Source: an uncultured Clostridia bacterium (lineage in GTDB: Bacteria > Bacillota > Clostridia > Oscillospirales > Oscillospiraceae). From it: DNA of 64,000 nucleotides. The notes under the pieces were generated by a model. The model made no database searches. It was not told the origin of the DNA and saw only the letters and a list, made by a program, of their open reading frames with translations. Below are positions 40,538 through 48,748 of the stretch, piece by piece (the first letter of the stretch is position 1; each line of letters begins with the position of its first letter). The stretch spans positions 1-64,000 of the forward strand of contig CANDEH010000002.1 in the NCBI GenBank assembly GCA_947383645.1, written 5' to 3'. Both the position numbers and the translations under genes were made by a program.

Positions 40538-40945
40538 ATGCCGGAGTCCAAAAAGAGCGGGATTGAGTGGAAGATGGTGGGGCTGAATGTGCTGGGGATG
40601 GTGGCGTGCTACCTCCTGCTGCAAATGTTCAACGCTCTGCTGATCGCCAAAGAGGCGGTTGGGGAGGGGAGAGCGCCGATGCTGATCTGCTTCTCGGCGT
40701 TCCTGTCGGTCTTTCTCTCCTCCGCAATTTTTCTGCGACGGGAGAGACAGAACCGCTTGCCGCTGTGCCTTGGGTGTGCGTTTTTGTTTCTGGCCGCCGT
40801 GCTGCTGGTGGCCTTGGCCTTCGGCGAGGGACTGACAGCGGGAAGCCGGATTTTTGCCCTGGGGGTCAGCGCCGTACTGGGCGGTCTGCTGGCGGCGCTT
40901 CTGGGAGGGCGGCGGAAGGGCCGCAGAGCCGCCAGACGGCGATAA
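40538..40945 (+). CDS. TIGR04086-type small membrane protein
   Basis: A 135-residue protein with four transmembrane helices and a very basic C-terminus (GGRRKGRRAARRR). This is the pattern of the clostridial TIGR04086 membrane family, of unknown role. The ATG follows GGGAGGTTTTGGT. The Arg-rich tail probably lies in the cytoplasm. Confidence 0.65.
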   Translation: MPESKKSGIEWKMVGLNVLGMVACYLLLQMFNALLIAKEAVGEGRAPMLICFSAFLSVFLSSAIFLRRERQNRLPLCLGCAFLFLAAVLLVALAFGEGLTAGSRIFALGVSAVLGGLLAALLGGRRKGRRAARRR

Positions 40946-40976
40946 GGTGAAGCGGTTACATAAGTTTTTGCCCCAA

Positions 40977-40995
40977 CCGGGGCGGCCCGCCCCGG
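40977..40995 (+). terminator. Short GC hairpin after TIGR04086 gene
   Basis: CCGGGGCG pairs with CGCCCCGG around GCC, followed by ATTATTG; a weak terminator candidate. Confidence 0.4.
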
Positions 40996-41152
40996 ATTAT
41001 TGTCAAAAAACCGTTTTAGTAAAAAACAACAAAAATACGGAGGATGAACAGAAATTTGCAAAAAACGGTTAGAGTGACAGACGCAAGCAGTAAAAACTGG
41101 TAATTCCTATATCTGGTGGGGATTGGAGCGGTTCGGTACTAAATTGTGTGCT

Positions 41153-41178
41153 CCGGGGCGGCCTGGCTGCCGCCCCGG
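41153..41178. terminator. GC-rich hairpin in spoIIM upstream region
   Basis: CCGGGGCGGC pairs with GCCGCCCCGG around CTGGCT, followed by CTTCTCT. Possible terminator for upstream transcription or leader hairpin. Confidence 0.4.
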
Positions 41179-41191
41179 CTTCTCTGGTAGC

Positions 41192-41218
41192 TTATGTTAA
41201 CATAACAAGTTAACATAA
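41192..41218. promoter_or_regulatory. Operator-like 10-bp perfect inverted repeat (GTTAAC core)
   Basis: TTATGTTAAC at 41192-41201 and its exact complement GTTAACATAA at 41209-41218, 7-bp spacer. It lies about 200 bp upstream of spoIIM-xerD in a 470-bp gap without genes. A second inverted repeat, TTTGGGAAA...TTTCCCAAA, lies at 41250-41280. Both could be regulator sites; no regulator is identified. Confidence 0.5.
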
Positions 41219-41414
41219 TATTTCGGCATAACCACCAAAAACGAAGAAATTTGGGAAAGGAACTTGCTAAATTTCCCAAAATGGCCTATAGTAATAGAGA
41301 ACTCCACAGCAGCTCAAAAAGATAGGGTTGCCTGTCCTCTGCGCCGGCTCCGAAAATGGACAGGGACTTCTAAGCGAACAAGCTCCCTCATAGGATGGCT
41401 GTGAGGTGATGACT

Positions 41415-42059
41415 GTGGGGCTTCGATCCTTCGTGCGGCGGATGCAGACTGCGGATACGCCTGCCGTTCAGATGCTGTGCCTCTCCCTTCTGTTCCTCTT
41501 TGGGGCGGCGGGGGGATACGCCTACGCCGGCTATTGCGGCGACCATGCCCAGCTGATGCTATCAGAGTATCTGTCGGGCTACTGTGAGCTGTTTGAGCGG
41601 GGGGCGGAGAGTGTGGTGCCGCTGCTGACGGCGGTGCGCCTCTACTATGGCGCGGTGCTGCTGAGCTTTCTCTTTGGGTTTACGGCTATTGGGACGCTGG
41701 TGATCCCGGCTATCGCCGGAACCTTTGGGTTCACCAGTATGTTTGCCATCGCCTGTTTTGTTCAGGTCTACGGGCGCGGCGGCGCGGTGTTGGCCCTGGG
41801 AGCTCTGGGAGTGCGGCTGGTCTTCACGCTTCCCTGCTTCCTCTGGCTGGGCTCCTACGCCTGGCAGGCATCCTCGTCTCTGCTGCCCTGGCCGCGGGGG
41901 AAGCGGTGTGCGCCGGTGTTCTATGACGGAAGCTGTTTTTACCGGCTGTTTGTCTGTGTTGTGTTGTTGATGATTGGGGTCTGCTTTGAGAGGTATATCA
42001 CCCCAAATCTTTTTCACCTGGCCCTGGGTGTGCTGACGGAGCCGGTTTTGGCCGGCTGA
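41415..42059 (+). CDS. spoIIM: Stage II sporulation protein M-like
   Basis: A 214-residue membrane protein with about five helices. SpoIIM works with SpoIID and SpoIIP in the peptidoglycan-degrading machine that drives engulfment of the forespore. Supporting features: N-terminal short cytoplasmic basic region, a long outside segment after helix 1 (CGDHAQLMLSEYLSGYCELF), the FGFTAIGTLVIPAIAGTFGF region, and the adjacency to xerD, an order also seen in Bacillus and Clostridia. Sequence similarity is weak by eye. GTG at 41415 is preferred because the GAGGTGA site would touch the ATG at 41409. Confidence 0.7.
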   Translation: MGLRSFVRRMQTADTPAVQMLCLSLLFLFGAAGGYAYAGYCGDHAQLMLSEYLSGYCELFERGAESVVPLLTAVRLYYGAVLLSFLFGFTAIGTLVIPAIAGTFGFTSMFAIACFVQVYGRGGAVLALGALGVRLVFTLPCFLWLGSYAWQASSSLLPWPRGKRCAPVFYDGSCFYRLFVCVVLLMIGVCFERYITPNLFHLALGVLTEPVLAG

Positions 42060-42182
42060 CGGGAGACCGTACTCCTCCGCTGCCGGCCGGGAAAAATCTT
42101 ATCGCTGCGGCCGCAGATCGGTCGGAGGGGGATTTCAAGACGCGCTCGCGCCCGCTGGAGTCCCGGGAGAGGAGGCCTCTTT

Positions 42183-43067
42183 TTGGCAAACTACATTGAA
42201 GCGTATCGGTTGTATCTCAGGGACGAGAGGCGAGCCTCGGAAAATACCGTGTCCTCCTACCTGCGGGACGTGCGCCAGTTCGAGGCGTACCTGGATCTGA
42301 CCGGGGGCCCTGCGGTGGAGCGGTGCACCTCCAGAGAGGTGGAAAGCTACATGACCTACATGGCCGGCCACGGCAAGTCTGCGGCCAGCGTGGCCCGGGG
42401 AATTGCTTCCCTGAAGTCTTTTTACACCTACCTGATGGGCCGCGGCGTAGTCCGGAGCAACCCCGCCAAGGGGGTTACGGCGGTGCGCTCGGAGCGCAAG
42501 TACCCGGAGATCCTCACCGGCAAGGAGGTGGAGCTCTTTTTGGATCAGCCCCAGTGCGTGGATCCCAAGGGCTACCGGGACCATGCCATGCTGGAGCTGC
42601 TCTACGCCACCGGCATCCGCGTCAGCGAGCTGATCGCGCTGAATTTGGACGATGTGAATTTCAGCGCCGGCCTGGTCCGGTGCCGCAGTCGGGGGAAGGA
42701 GCGGACGATCCCGATCTACTCCAAGGCTGTCAAGGCCTTGCAGGAGTATGTCCAGAAGTCCCGGCCGAAGATTATCCTCTACGGCGAGGAGCCGGCGCTG
42801 TTTGTGAATATGAACGGTGAGCGGATGAGTCGCCAGGGGTTCTGGAAGATTATCAAGCACTACCAGGAGAAGGCTCAGATCCAGAAGGATATCACCCCCC
42901 ACACCCTGCGCCACTCCTTTGCCGCCCATCTGCTGGAAAACGGCGCGGATCTGCAGTCCATTCAGGAGATGTTAGGCCACGCGGATATCTCCTCCACGCA
43001 GATTTATTCTCATATGGTGAAGCAGAAGCTCAAGAACGTGTACCAGAAGGCCCATCCGAGGGCGTGA
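42183..43067 (+). CDS. xerD: Tyrosine recombinase XerD
   Basis: Resolves chromosome dimers at dif with XerC. The 294-residue integrase has a SAM-like N-terminal domain (NYIEAYRLYLRDERRASENTVSSYLRDVRQF) and the full catalytic set: R146 (GIRVSEL), a Lys in the beta-hairpin, H240-x-x-R243 (HTLRHSFAAHL), H266 (LGHADIS) and Tyr275 (IYSHM). TTG start after GAGAGGAGG. Pairing with spoIIM is the standard context. No clear dif site is visible nearby. Confidence 0.92.
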   Translation: MANYIEAYRLYLRDERRASENTVSSYLRDVRQFEAYLDLTGGPAVERCTSREVESYMTYMAGHGKSAASVARGIASLKSFYTYLMGRGVVRSNPAKGVTAVRSERKYPEILTGKEVELFLDQPQCVDPKGYRDHAMLELLYATGIRVSELIALNLDDVNFSAGLVRCRSRGKERTIPIYSKAVKALQEYVQKSRPKIILYGEEPALFVNMNGERMSRQGFWKIIKHYQEKAQIQKDITPHTLRHSFAAHLLENGADLQSIQEMLGHADISSTQIYSHMVKQKLKNVYQKAHPRA

Positions 43068-43070
43068 AAC

Positions 43071-43106
43071 AAAGCAGGCCTTTCCTGAATGGGAGGCCTG
43101 CTTTTT
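43071..43106 (+). terminator. Rho-independent terminator after xerD
   Basis: AAAGCAGGCCT pairs with AGGCCTGCTTT, followed by TT. Confidence 0.85.
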
Positions 43107-43108
43107 CA

Positions 43109-43126
43109 GATAGGAGATAGGAGATA
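43109..43126 (+). repeat. GATAGGA heptamer repeat, short tract
   Basis: 2.6 units of GATAGGA directly after the xerD terminator and 30 bp before the next start codon. Same motif as at 23631 and 59350. Confidence 0.75.
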
Positions 43127-43155
43127 TTTTTGAGTGGGGAGAGGGGGAGGATGTT

Positions 43156-43626
43156 ATGTACCTGGATCGGATGGATTATCTGTATGATAAGGCCCTGCGG
43201 ACGTACTGCGAGCTGGAGGAGAGGGACGCGGCAGGTCTGTCGGAGGCGGACTGTTTGGAGATCTCCCGGCGCGCCTGTACCCACACCGGTTTCTTTTTCA
43301 CCTGGCTGATCCGGCGGCATATGGTGGGGGCGATCCATCAGGAGGAGCCCTTGGAGGCGGTGCGGCTGGGGGAGATGCGTGGGACAGATTTCTTCCTGCA
43401 ATACTGCGACGGCAAGTTTCGGGAGGAGGACGTCTGTCCGGAGGCCCTGCCCTTTGTGATGGCCTACTACGGCGAGGGGCTCTACTGGCGGGACTATGTG
43501 GACTGGGTGCTGAACACCCTGTGCGACATCCCACTGGAGTTCTCTGAAAGCTACGAGGACTATCTCCGTCTGGAGCCGGTGCTGGACCGGGCGCTGGAGG
43601 CCTACCGGAGGGGGGACTTGTTATGA
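43156..43626 (+). CDS. Hypothetical protein, first of a coupled pair
   Basis: A 156-residue soluble protein with an N-terminal helix (MYLDRMDYLYDKALRTYCELEE) and a C-terminal helix (YEDYLRLEPVLDRALEAYRRGD). It contains HTGFFFTWLIRRHMVG and YYGEGLYWRDYVDWVL. It resembles DUF7832-type small proteins associated with polymorphic-toxin immunity genes, but the match is not certain. Its stop overlaps the next gene's start (ATGA), so the two are made together. Confidence 0.65.
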   Translation: MYLDRMDYLYDKALRTYCELEERDAAGLSEADCLEISRRACTHTGFFFTWLIRRHMVGAIHQEEPLEAVRLGEMRGTDFFLQYCDGKFREEDVCPEALPFVMAYYGEGLYWRDYVDWVLNTLCDIPLEFSESYEDYLRLEPVLDRALEAYRRGDLL

Positions 43627-44210
43627 TGACGGAGCTGGCGGACCACGAGGGGTACCGGCTGCTGGCGGAGGAGTACGACAAGTGTCTCCTGGACTACGTG
43701 ATTCTCCGCGCCGATGGGACCTATCGGGGGGAGGAGAGCCACCAGGAGGCGGTGACGGCGGCCTTCGGCCTGCTGAACGGTCGGGAGCGCATCTCGAACC
43801 ACTGGACACGGGGCGGCTTTCGGGTGTTTGTAAAGCCGGAGAAGATGGCGGCCATCCCCATCCCCGTGGAGGAGCTGTTTTTTATTCCGGAGGATATGCG
43901 GCGTTACAAAACTCGGAGAGACGCCTATAAGCCCGGTGCCTGTTGGGATTGGCGGACAGATACGGGACGTTTCTGCTATGGGTATGCTTTCCTTCACCCG
44001 CCCTACGGCGTGCCCTACTGGATCGGGGACTTTGAGCGCCTGAACCGCGCCCTGTTCCCGGACTGGGAGACCCTGGATGTATTCTGCTGGAACGACGCCT
44101 GGTCCAACTACTTCGAGGACGGCGGCGACTGGTGGGGCACCGGCTGCTGGTCGGTGTACGACCGGAGGAGGAAGACCTTCGTGGTCATTGGTGCGTCGCT
44201 GTCGGACTGA
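43623..44210 (+). CDS. Hypothetical protein, second of a coupled pair
   Basis: A 195-residue soluble protein very rich in Trp and Tyr (NHWTRGGFRVFVKP, CFYGYAFLHPPYGVPYWIGDFE, FCWNDAWSNYFEDGGDWWGTGCWSVYD). No family recognised. Overlap of four bases with the preceding gene implies coupled translation. The aromatic-rich end and pairing look like small effector or immunity-type proteins (inference only). Confidence 0.65.
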   Translation: MMTELADHEGYRLLAEEYDKCLLDYVILRADGTYRGEESHQEAVTAAFGLLNGRERISNHWTRGGFRVFVKPEKMAAIPIPVEELFFIPEDMRRYKTRRDAYKPGACWDWRTDTGRFCYGYAFLHPPYGVPYWIGDFERLNRALFPDWETLDVFCWNDAWSNYFEDGGDWWGTGCWSVYDRRRKTFVVIGASLSD

Positions 44211-44216
44211 AATGCC

Positions 44217-44245
44217 AAAGCCCAACCGAAGGCGGTTGGGCTTTT
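44217..44245 (+). terminator. Rho-independent terminator
   Basis: AAAGCCCAACCG pairs with CGGTTGGGCTTTT around AAGG. Confidence 0.85.
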
Positions 44246-44263
44246 CGATGGGAGGGGAGCACC

Positions 44264-44800
44264 ATGTTTCAGCGGGCCTTGATTGTAGGCTGTCCCGGCT
44301 CGGGAAAGAGCACCTTTGCCCGCCGGCTGCGGGATCTTACCGGGCTGCCGCTGCACTATCTGGACATGATTTGGCACAGGCCGGACCGGACCAGCATCAC
44401 CCAGGCGGAATTTGACCGCCGCCTCTCGGAGATCGTGGCCGGAGAGCGGTGGATCATCGACGGCAACTACCAGCGGACCATTGAACCCCGTCTGCGCCGG
44501 TGCGACGCGGTGTTTCTCTTCGACCTGCCTGTGGAGGAGTGTCTCAGCGGGGCGGCGGCCCGGGTGGGGCGTCAGCGGGAGGACCTGCCCTGGGTGGAGG
44601 AGACGCTGGACGGGGAGTTTCGCCAGTGGATTGTGGACTTTCCCCAAAACCGCCTGCCGGAGCTCTGCGAGTACCTCGCCCGCTATCGGGAGGACCGGGA
44701 GATCACCGTGTTCCACACCCGGCGGGAGGCGGAGGACTATCTGGCCGGTTTGAGCCGCCTCTTGTCCCGGGACGAAAAAAGTAGTATGATACCAACATAA
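44264..44800 (+). CDS. Adenylate kinase-like P-loop kinase (FlaR/topology modulation type)
   Basis: A 178-residue P-loop NTPase: Walker A GCPGSGKST (residues 9-17), LDMIWHRPD, GERWIIDGNY and FLFDLPVEECL. These are the features of the small kinases labelled FlaR or 'DNA topology modulation protein'. Substrate is unknown; nucleotide-type phosphorylation is likely. The ATG follows GGGAGGGGAGC. Downstream is the cobalamin-dependent metH-like gene. Confidence 0.8.
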   Translation: MFQRALIVGCPGSGKSTFARRLRDLTGLPLHYLDMIWHRPDRTSITQAEFDRRLSEIVAGERWIIDGNYQRTIEPRLRRCDAVFLFDLPVEECLSGAAARVGRQREDLPWVEETLDGEFRQWIVDFPQNRLPELCEYLARYREDREITVFHTRREAEDYLAGLSRLLSRDEKSSMIPT

Positions 44801-44850
44801 CAGTTTAAGGAAGAGCTGACGCGCAAAATGCGGGAAAAGGGGAGAGGTAT

Positions 44851-47181
44851 ATGTTGGATATGACCCGGCACTACCTGTTAGACGGCGGCATGGGCACCAT
44901 GCTCCAGGAGCGGGGGCTCCAGGCGGGCGGCAAGCCGGAACTTTTGAACCTGAGCGCCCCGGAGGTGGTCCGGGATGTCCACGCCGCCTATGTGGAGGCG
45001 GGCTCGGACATCATCACCACCAACACCTTTGGCGCCAGCCGGCACAAATTGGGCTGCGACCCTGCGCCCTACATCCAGGCGGCGGTGAAGCTGGCCCGGG
45101 AGGCGGGCGCGCCCCTGGTGGCTCTGGACCTGGGGCCCACCGGCGCCATGCTCCAGCCCATGGGGGAGATGCCCTTCGAGCTGGCCTATGACCTCTTTGC
45201 CGAGCAGGTAGAGGCCGGCGTCCGGGCCGGGGCGGACCTGATCCTGGTGGAAACCATGTCCGACCTTCTGGAGTGCAAGGCGGCGGTGCTGGCGGCCAGG
45301 GAGCACAGCGATCTGCCGGTGTTCGCCACCATGACCTTCGGCGCCGACGGCCGCACCTTCCTGGGCACCGAGCCCAGGACCGCCGCCGTGGCCCTCACCG
45401 CCCTGGGGGTGGACGCGGTGGGCATCAACTGCTCCCTGGGCCCCCGGGAGCTGCTTCCCATGGTGCGGGAGATGATCCGCTGTACCCACCTGCCCGTTAT
45501 CGTCCAGCCCAACGCCGGCATCCCCAGGCTGGTGGACGGCCAGACGGTGTTCCAGGTGGGGCCGGAGGAGTTCGTCGACTGCATGGCGGACTTCCTGGAG
45601 GCGGGCGCGGCCATCCTGGGGGGCTGCTGCGGCACCACCCCCCGGCACATCGCCGCCGTGAAGGCCCGGATGGCCGGCCACACGCCGGTGCAGCGCCGGC
45701 GGGACGGCGTCTGCCGCCTCACCGGCTGGCAGCGGGTGGTAGAGATGCGCGCCGACAGCATCGCCACGGTAGGGGAGCGGGTGAATCCCACCGGCCGGCA
45801 GCGCCTGAAGGAGGCGCTGTACCGAAAGGACTACGCCTACGCCGCCGAGCTGGCCATCGAGCAGGAGCGGGAGGGGGCGGATTTCTTGGTGGTCAACGCC
45901 GGCCTGCCGGATATCGACGAGGTGGAGGCCCTGCCCCAGCTGGTGCAAGCTCTGCAAAGGGTATCCCCTTTACCCCTTGTCATCGACAGCGCCAACCCCA
46001 AGGCCCTGGAAAAAGCCCTGCGGATCTACAGCGGACGGCCCATTTTGAACTCCGTCAACGGCACCGCCGAGAGCCTGGCCGCTGTCCTGCCCCTGGCAAA
46101 GAAGTACGGCACCGCTCTCATCGCACTGACCCTGGACGAGAAGGGTATCTCTCCCGACCCCGCTGCCCGCTGCGCCCTGGCGGAGCGGATCGTGGCGGCG
46201 GGGGAGGCCGCCGGCATCCCCAAGGAGGACTTTTTCATCGACACCCTGACCCTGGCCGCCTCGGTCAGCGGCGCCGAGGTGATGGCGGCGGCGGAGGCCA
46301 TCCGCCTCTGCCGCTCCCGGGGGCTCAAGACGGTGCTGGGGGTGTCCAACGTCTCCCACGGCCTGCCCAACCGGGGGGCGCTGAACTGCGCCTTCCTCTC
46401 CGCCGCCCTGCTGGCGGGACTGAATCTGGCCATCGTGAACACCGGCTGCCCGGCGGTGCTGGAGACCATCGCCGCCGTCCGGGTGCTCTCGGGGGCGGAC
46501 CGGGGCTGCGCGGACTACATCGCCGCCTACGCCGGCGCGCTCCGGACCGCCGGCGGGGAGGACGCTCAGGCGGGCCTGGAGGATCTGATCCTCCGGGGGA
46601 TCCGGAGCGAGGTGCCCGCCGTTACCGAGGCCCTCCTGGAGAACGAGAGCCCTCTGGACATAGTAAACCGCCGGATCGTCCCCACCCTGGAGACTGTGGG
46701 GATGCGGTACGAGCGTGGGGAACTGTTCCTGCCCCAGCTGATGGCCTCAGCGGAGGCGGTGAAGGCCGCCTTCGAGGTTCTGAACCGCCGCCTGCCCCAG
46801 GGGACGGAGAGCAAGGGCACCATCCTCCTGGCCACCGTCAAGGGGGATGTTCACGACATCGGCAAGAACATCGTCAAGATGCTGCTGGAGAACTACGGCT
46901 ACCGCATTGTGGACCTGGGCCGGGACGTGGAGCCAAAGGCCGTGGTGGAGGCCGCGTTGCGGGAGAGGGCTCCCCTGATCGGCCTCAGCTCCCTGATGAC
47001 CACCACCGCCCAAAACATCGCCGTGACCATCCGGGCCCTGCGCTCGGCGGGGGTGACCGCCAGGGTCATGGTGGGCGGCGCGGTGGTGACCCAGGAGTTT
47101 GCCGACCAGATCGGCGCGGACTTCTACGCCAAGGACGCCAACCAGTCCGCCCGCTACGCTGCCCAGGTGTTCGCCAGGTGA
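44851..47181 (+). CDS. metH: Cobalamin-dependent methionine synthase, without reactivation domain
   Basis: Transfers a methyl group from methyl-tetrahydrofolate to homocysteine. The 776 residues hold three of the four MetH modules. The homocysteine domain (1-290) has zinc ligands in GINCSLG and GGCCGTTP. The pterin domain (about 300-560) has NPTGRQRLKEAL and LGVSNVSHGLPNR. The B12 domains (about 570-776) have DVHDIGKN with the Co-binding His. The fourth AdoMet activation domain (about 330 residues in E. coli) is absent; the protein ends where it would begin. An outside reactivation protein must be assumed, as in several Clostridia. GGGGAGAGGTAT precedes the ATG. Confidence 0.93.
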   Translation: MLDMTRHYLLDGGMGTMLQERGLQAGGKPELLNLSAPEVVRDVHAAYVEAGSDIITTNTFGASRHKLGCDPAPYIQAAVKLAREAGAPLVALDLGPTGAMLQPMGEMPFELAYDLFAEQVEAGVRAGADLILVETMSDLLECKAAVLAAREHSDLPVFATMTFGADGRTFLGTEPRTAAVALTALGVDAVGINCSLGPRELLPMVREMIRCTHLPVIVQPNAGIPRLVDGQTVFQVGPEEFVDCMADFLEAGAAILGGCCGTTPRHIAAVKARMAGHTPVQRRRDGVCRLTGWQRVVEMRADSIATVGERVNPTGRQRLKEALYRKDYAYAAELAIEQEREGADFLVVNAGLPDIDEVEALPQLVQALQRVSPLPLVIDSANPKALEKALRIYSGRPILNSVNGTAESLAAVLPLAKKYGTALIALTLDEKGISPDPAARCALAERIVAAGEAAGIPKEDFFIDTLTLAASVSGAEVMAAAEAIRLCRSRGLKTVLGVSNVSHGLPNRGALNCAFLSAALLAGLNLAIVNTGCPAVLETIAAVRVLSGADRGCADYIAAYAGALRTAGGEDAQAGLEDLILRGIRSEVPAVTEALLENESPLDIVNRRIVPTLETVGMRYERGELFLPQLMASAEAVKAAFEVLNRRLPQGTESKGTILLATVKGDVHDIGKNIVKMLLENYGYRIVDLGRDVEPKAVVEAALRERAPLIGLSSLMTTTAQNIAVTIRALRSAGVTARVMVGGAVVTQEFADQIGADFYAKDANQSARYAAQVFAR

Positions 47182-47194
47182 GGGGAGGGAACAG

Positions 47195-47668
47195 ATGAAT
47201 ATCACCCTCCGGAACCTCCGGGAGTGCCCGGAGCGGCGGGAGGCCGCCGCGGCCTGGTTCCATCAGAAGTGGGGCGTGCCGCTCTCGGCCTACCTCTCCA
47301 GTATGCGGGACAGCCTTGCCGGCTCCGGCCCGGTGCCCCAGTGGTATCTGGCCATAGACGGGGAGACGGAAGAGATTGCCGGCGGCGCCGGAGTTATCGA
47401 GAACGACTTCCATGATCGGAAGGACCTGCGGCCCAACCTCTGCGCCCTCTACGTGGAGGAGCGGTACCGCCGCCGTGGAATAGCCGGGGCGCTGCTGCAC
47501 CGGATCGCAGAGGATATGGCGGCGCAGGGCGCGGATACCCTCTACCTGGTCACGGACCACACCTCCTTCTACGAGCGGTACGGCTGGGAATTTTTGTGTA
47601 TGGTCCGGGAGGAGAGCAGTTTGGCGCAGACAAGGCTGTATGTCCACCGTCAGCGCCTGATAGAGTAA
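47195..47668 (+). CDS. GNAT N-acetyltransferase
   Basis: A 157-residue acetyltransferase with the acetyl-CoA loop YRRRGIAGALLHRIAEDMAAQGADTLYLVTD (about 90-120) and a SFYERYGWEF end. The ATG lies 13 bp after the metH stop, behind AGGGGAGGG. Acceptor unknown. Confidence 0.85.
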   Translation: MNITLRNLRECPERREAAAAWFHQKWGVPLSAYLSSMRDSLAGSGPVPQWYLAIDGETEEIAGGAGVIENDFHDRKDLRPNLCALYVEERYRRRGIAGALLHRIAEDMAAQGADTLYLVTDHTSFYERYGWEFLCMVREESSLAQTRLYVHRQRLIE

Positions 47669-47689
47669 AGCGGGAAGGAGAGATTATAT

Positions 47690-48163
47690 ATGCGTGAGAT
47701 TCCCTGGAAACTGGAGAACCCCGTCAAGATCACCGAGGCGGAGCTGACCGCTCTGGAGGAGCAGTACGGCTTCCGCCTGCCGGAGGACCTGCGGCAGTTC
47801 TGTCTGCGCTACAACGGCGGTCTGCTCCCCACCGGCACGGAGCTGAATCCGGAGGACTGCCGCCTGACGGACTTTTTAGCCATCAAGTACCCGGTGATGG
47901 ATAAAATCCCCACCATGGACACGCTGCTGAAGTGGCAGGCCATGGACGGCTTCATCCCCATGAATCTGGTCCCCTTCTGCGATGACGAGGCGGGGGACTC
48001 CTACTACATCCGCGTGGACGAGGCGGGCTACGGGAAGATCTACTACATCTTCCACGAATTTATGGACGATTTCCTGGCCGATCCGGAGGGGGAGGGGTTC
48101 GTTGCCGGCAGCTTCACCGAGTTTTTGGAGATGATCCGCTTCCCGGAGCGCACGCAGACCTGA
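47690..48163 (+). CDS. SMI1/KNR4-family protein
   Basis: A 157-residue SUKH-fold protein, starting LENPVKITEAELTALEEQYGFRLPEDLRQFCLRYNGG, the standard opening, and ending FHEFMDDFLADPEG with SFTEFLEMI. Many bacterial members are immunity proteins for contact-dependent toxins; others are orphan. No toxin gene is next to it here. GGAAGGAG precedes the ATG. Confidence 0.85.
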   Translation: MREIPWKLENPVKITEAELTALEEQYGFRLPEDLRQFCLRYNGGLLPTGTELNPEDCRLTDFLAIKYPVMDKIPTMDTLLKWQAMDGFIPMNLVPFCDDEAGDSYYIRVDEAGYGKIYYIFHEFMDDFLADPEGEGFVAGSFTEFLEMIRFPERTQT

Positions 48164-48180
48164 ATCTTTTTTCCCGGTAC

Positions 48181-48209
48181 TTGAAAAACAGCGAAAAGTG
48201 GGGTATACT
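48181..48209 (+). promoter_or_regulatory. Sigma-A promoter of the DUF1858 gene
   Basis: TTGAAA at 48181-48186 and TATACT at 48204-48209 with a 17-bp spacer. Confidence 0.75.
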
Positions 48210-48247
48210 ACCATATATCTCATCTCACACTTGGAGGACACTTCACT

Positions 48248-48448
48248 ATGATTAATATCACCAAGGATACCATCATCGGCGACATCCTGGACATCGCCCC
48301 CCAGACGGCCCCCATTTTCCTGTCCATTGGGATGCACTGCCTGGGCTGCCCCTCCAGCCGGGGGGAGACCGTGGCCGAGGCCTGCGCCGTTCACAACGTG
48401 GACTGCGACTCCCTCCTGCGGGCGGTGAACGAAGCGGCGAATCAATAA
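48248..48448 (+). CDS. DUF1858 domain protein
   Basis: A 66-residue protein, all DUF1858: INITKDTIIGDILDIAPQTAPIFLSIGMHCLGCPSSRGETVAEAC. The C-L-G-C pair may bind a metal or an iron-sulfur cluster. Such small proteins are common in anaerobes and linked to ScdA-like iron-sulfur repair or redox roles; the exact job is unknown. The TTGGAGG site and a clear promoter precede it. Confidence 0.9.
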   Translation: MINITKDTIIGDILDIAPQTAPIFLSIGMHCLGCPSSRGETVAEACAVHNVDCDSLLRAVNEAANQ

Positions 48449-48477
48449 GAGCTGCAACAAAAAAATGGCTTCGTGCT

Positions 48478-48517
48478 AAAACTAAGGAGTGAGCCAAGGG
48501 CACACTCCTTAGTTTTT
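48478..48517 (+). terminator. Rho-independent terminator
   Basis: AAAACTAAGGAGTG pairs with CACTCCTTAGTTTT and is followed by T. Confidence 0.9.
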
Positions 48518-48582
48518 AGGCAGGTATTGCTTGCAGCATCTGTAAAAAGCAGCTGCGGGCTTTTCCGTCCCTCTGATTGTGG

Positions 48583-48615
48583 CCTCGCCGGCAGTACCCC
48601 GTATTGCCGGCGAGG
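48583..48615. repeat. GC-rich hairpin in the gap before DUF1538
   Basis: CCTCGCCGGCAGTAC pairs with GTATTGCCGGCGAGG (one mismatch) around CCC. In the 300-bp gap 48449-48748 this and the terminator are the only structures I see, apart from a TATAAT near 48705. Confidence 0.5.
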
Positions 48616-48748
48616 GGGAAGCGTTGGGGACGGAACCTCCATTTGGATGGTTTCCTTAACAAAATCTATACATTGTAGGACATATACTTTTTTGCCGTTA
48701 TCTTGTATAATTTAGAAGAGAATATGTGTAGAGAGGAGCGAATATATA

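Noticed and set aside
41192..41218. dif site for XerD
   Set aside because: The arms are oriented opposite to dif (TTATG outside, CATAA outside) and the flank does not match a XerC arm, so it is reported only as an operator-like repeat.
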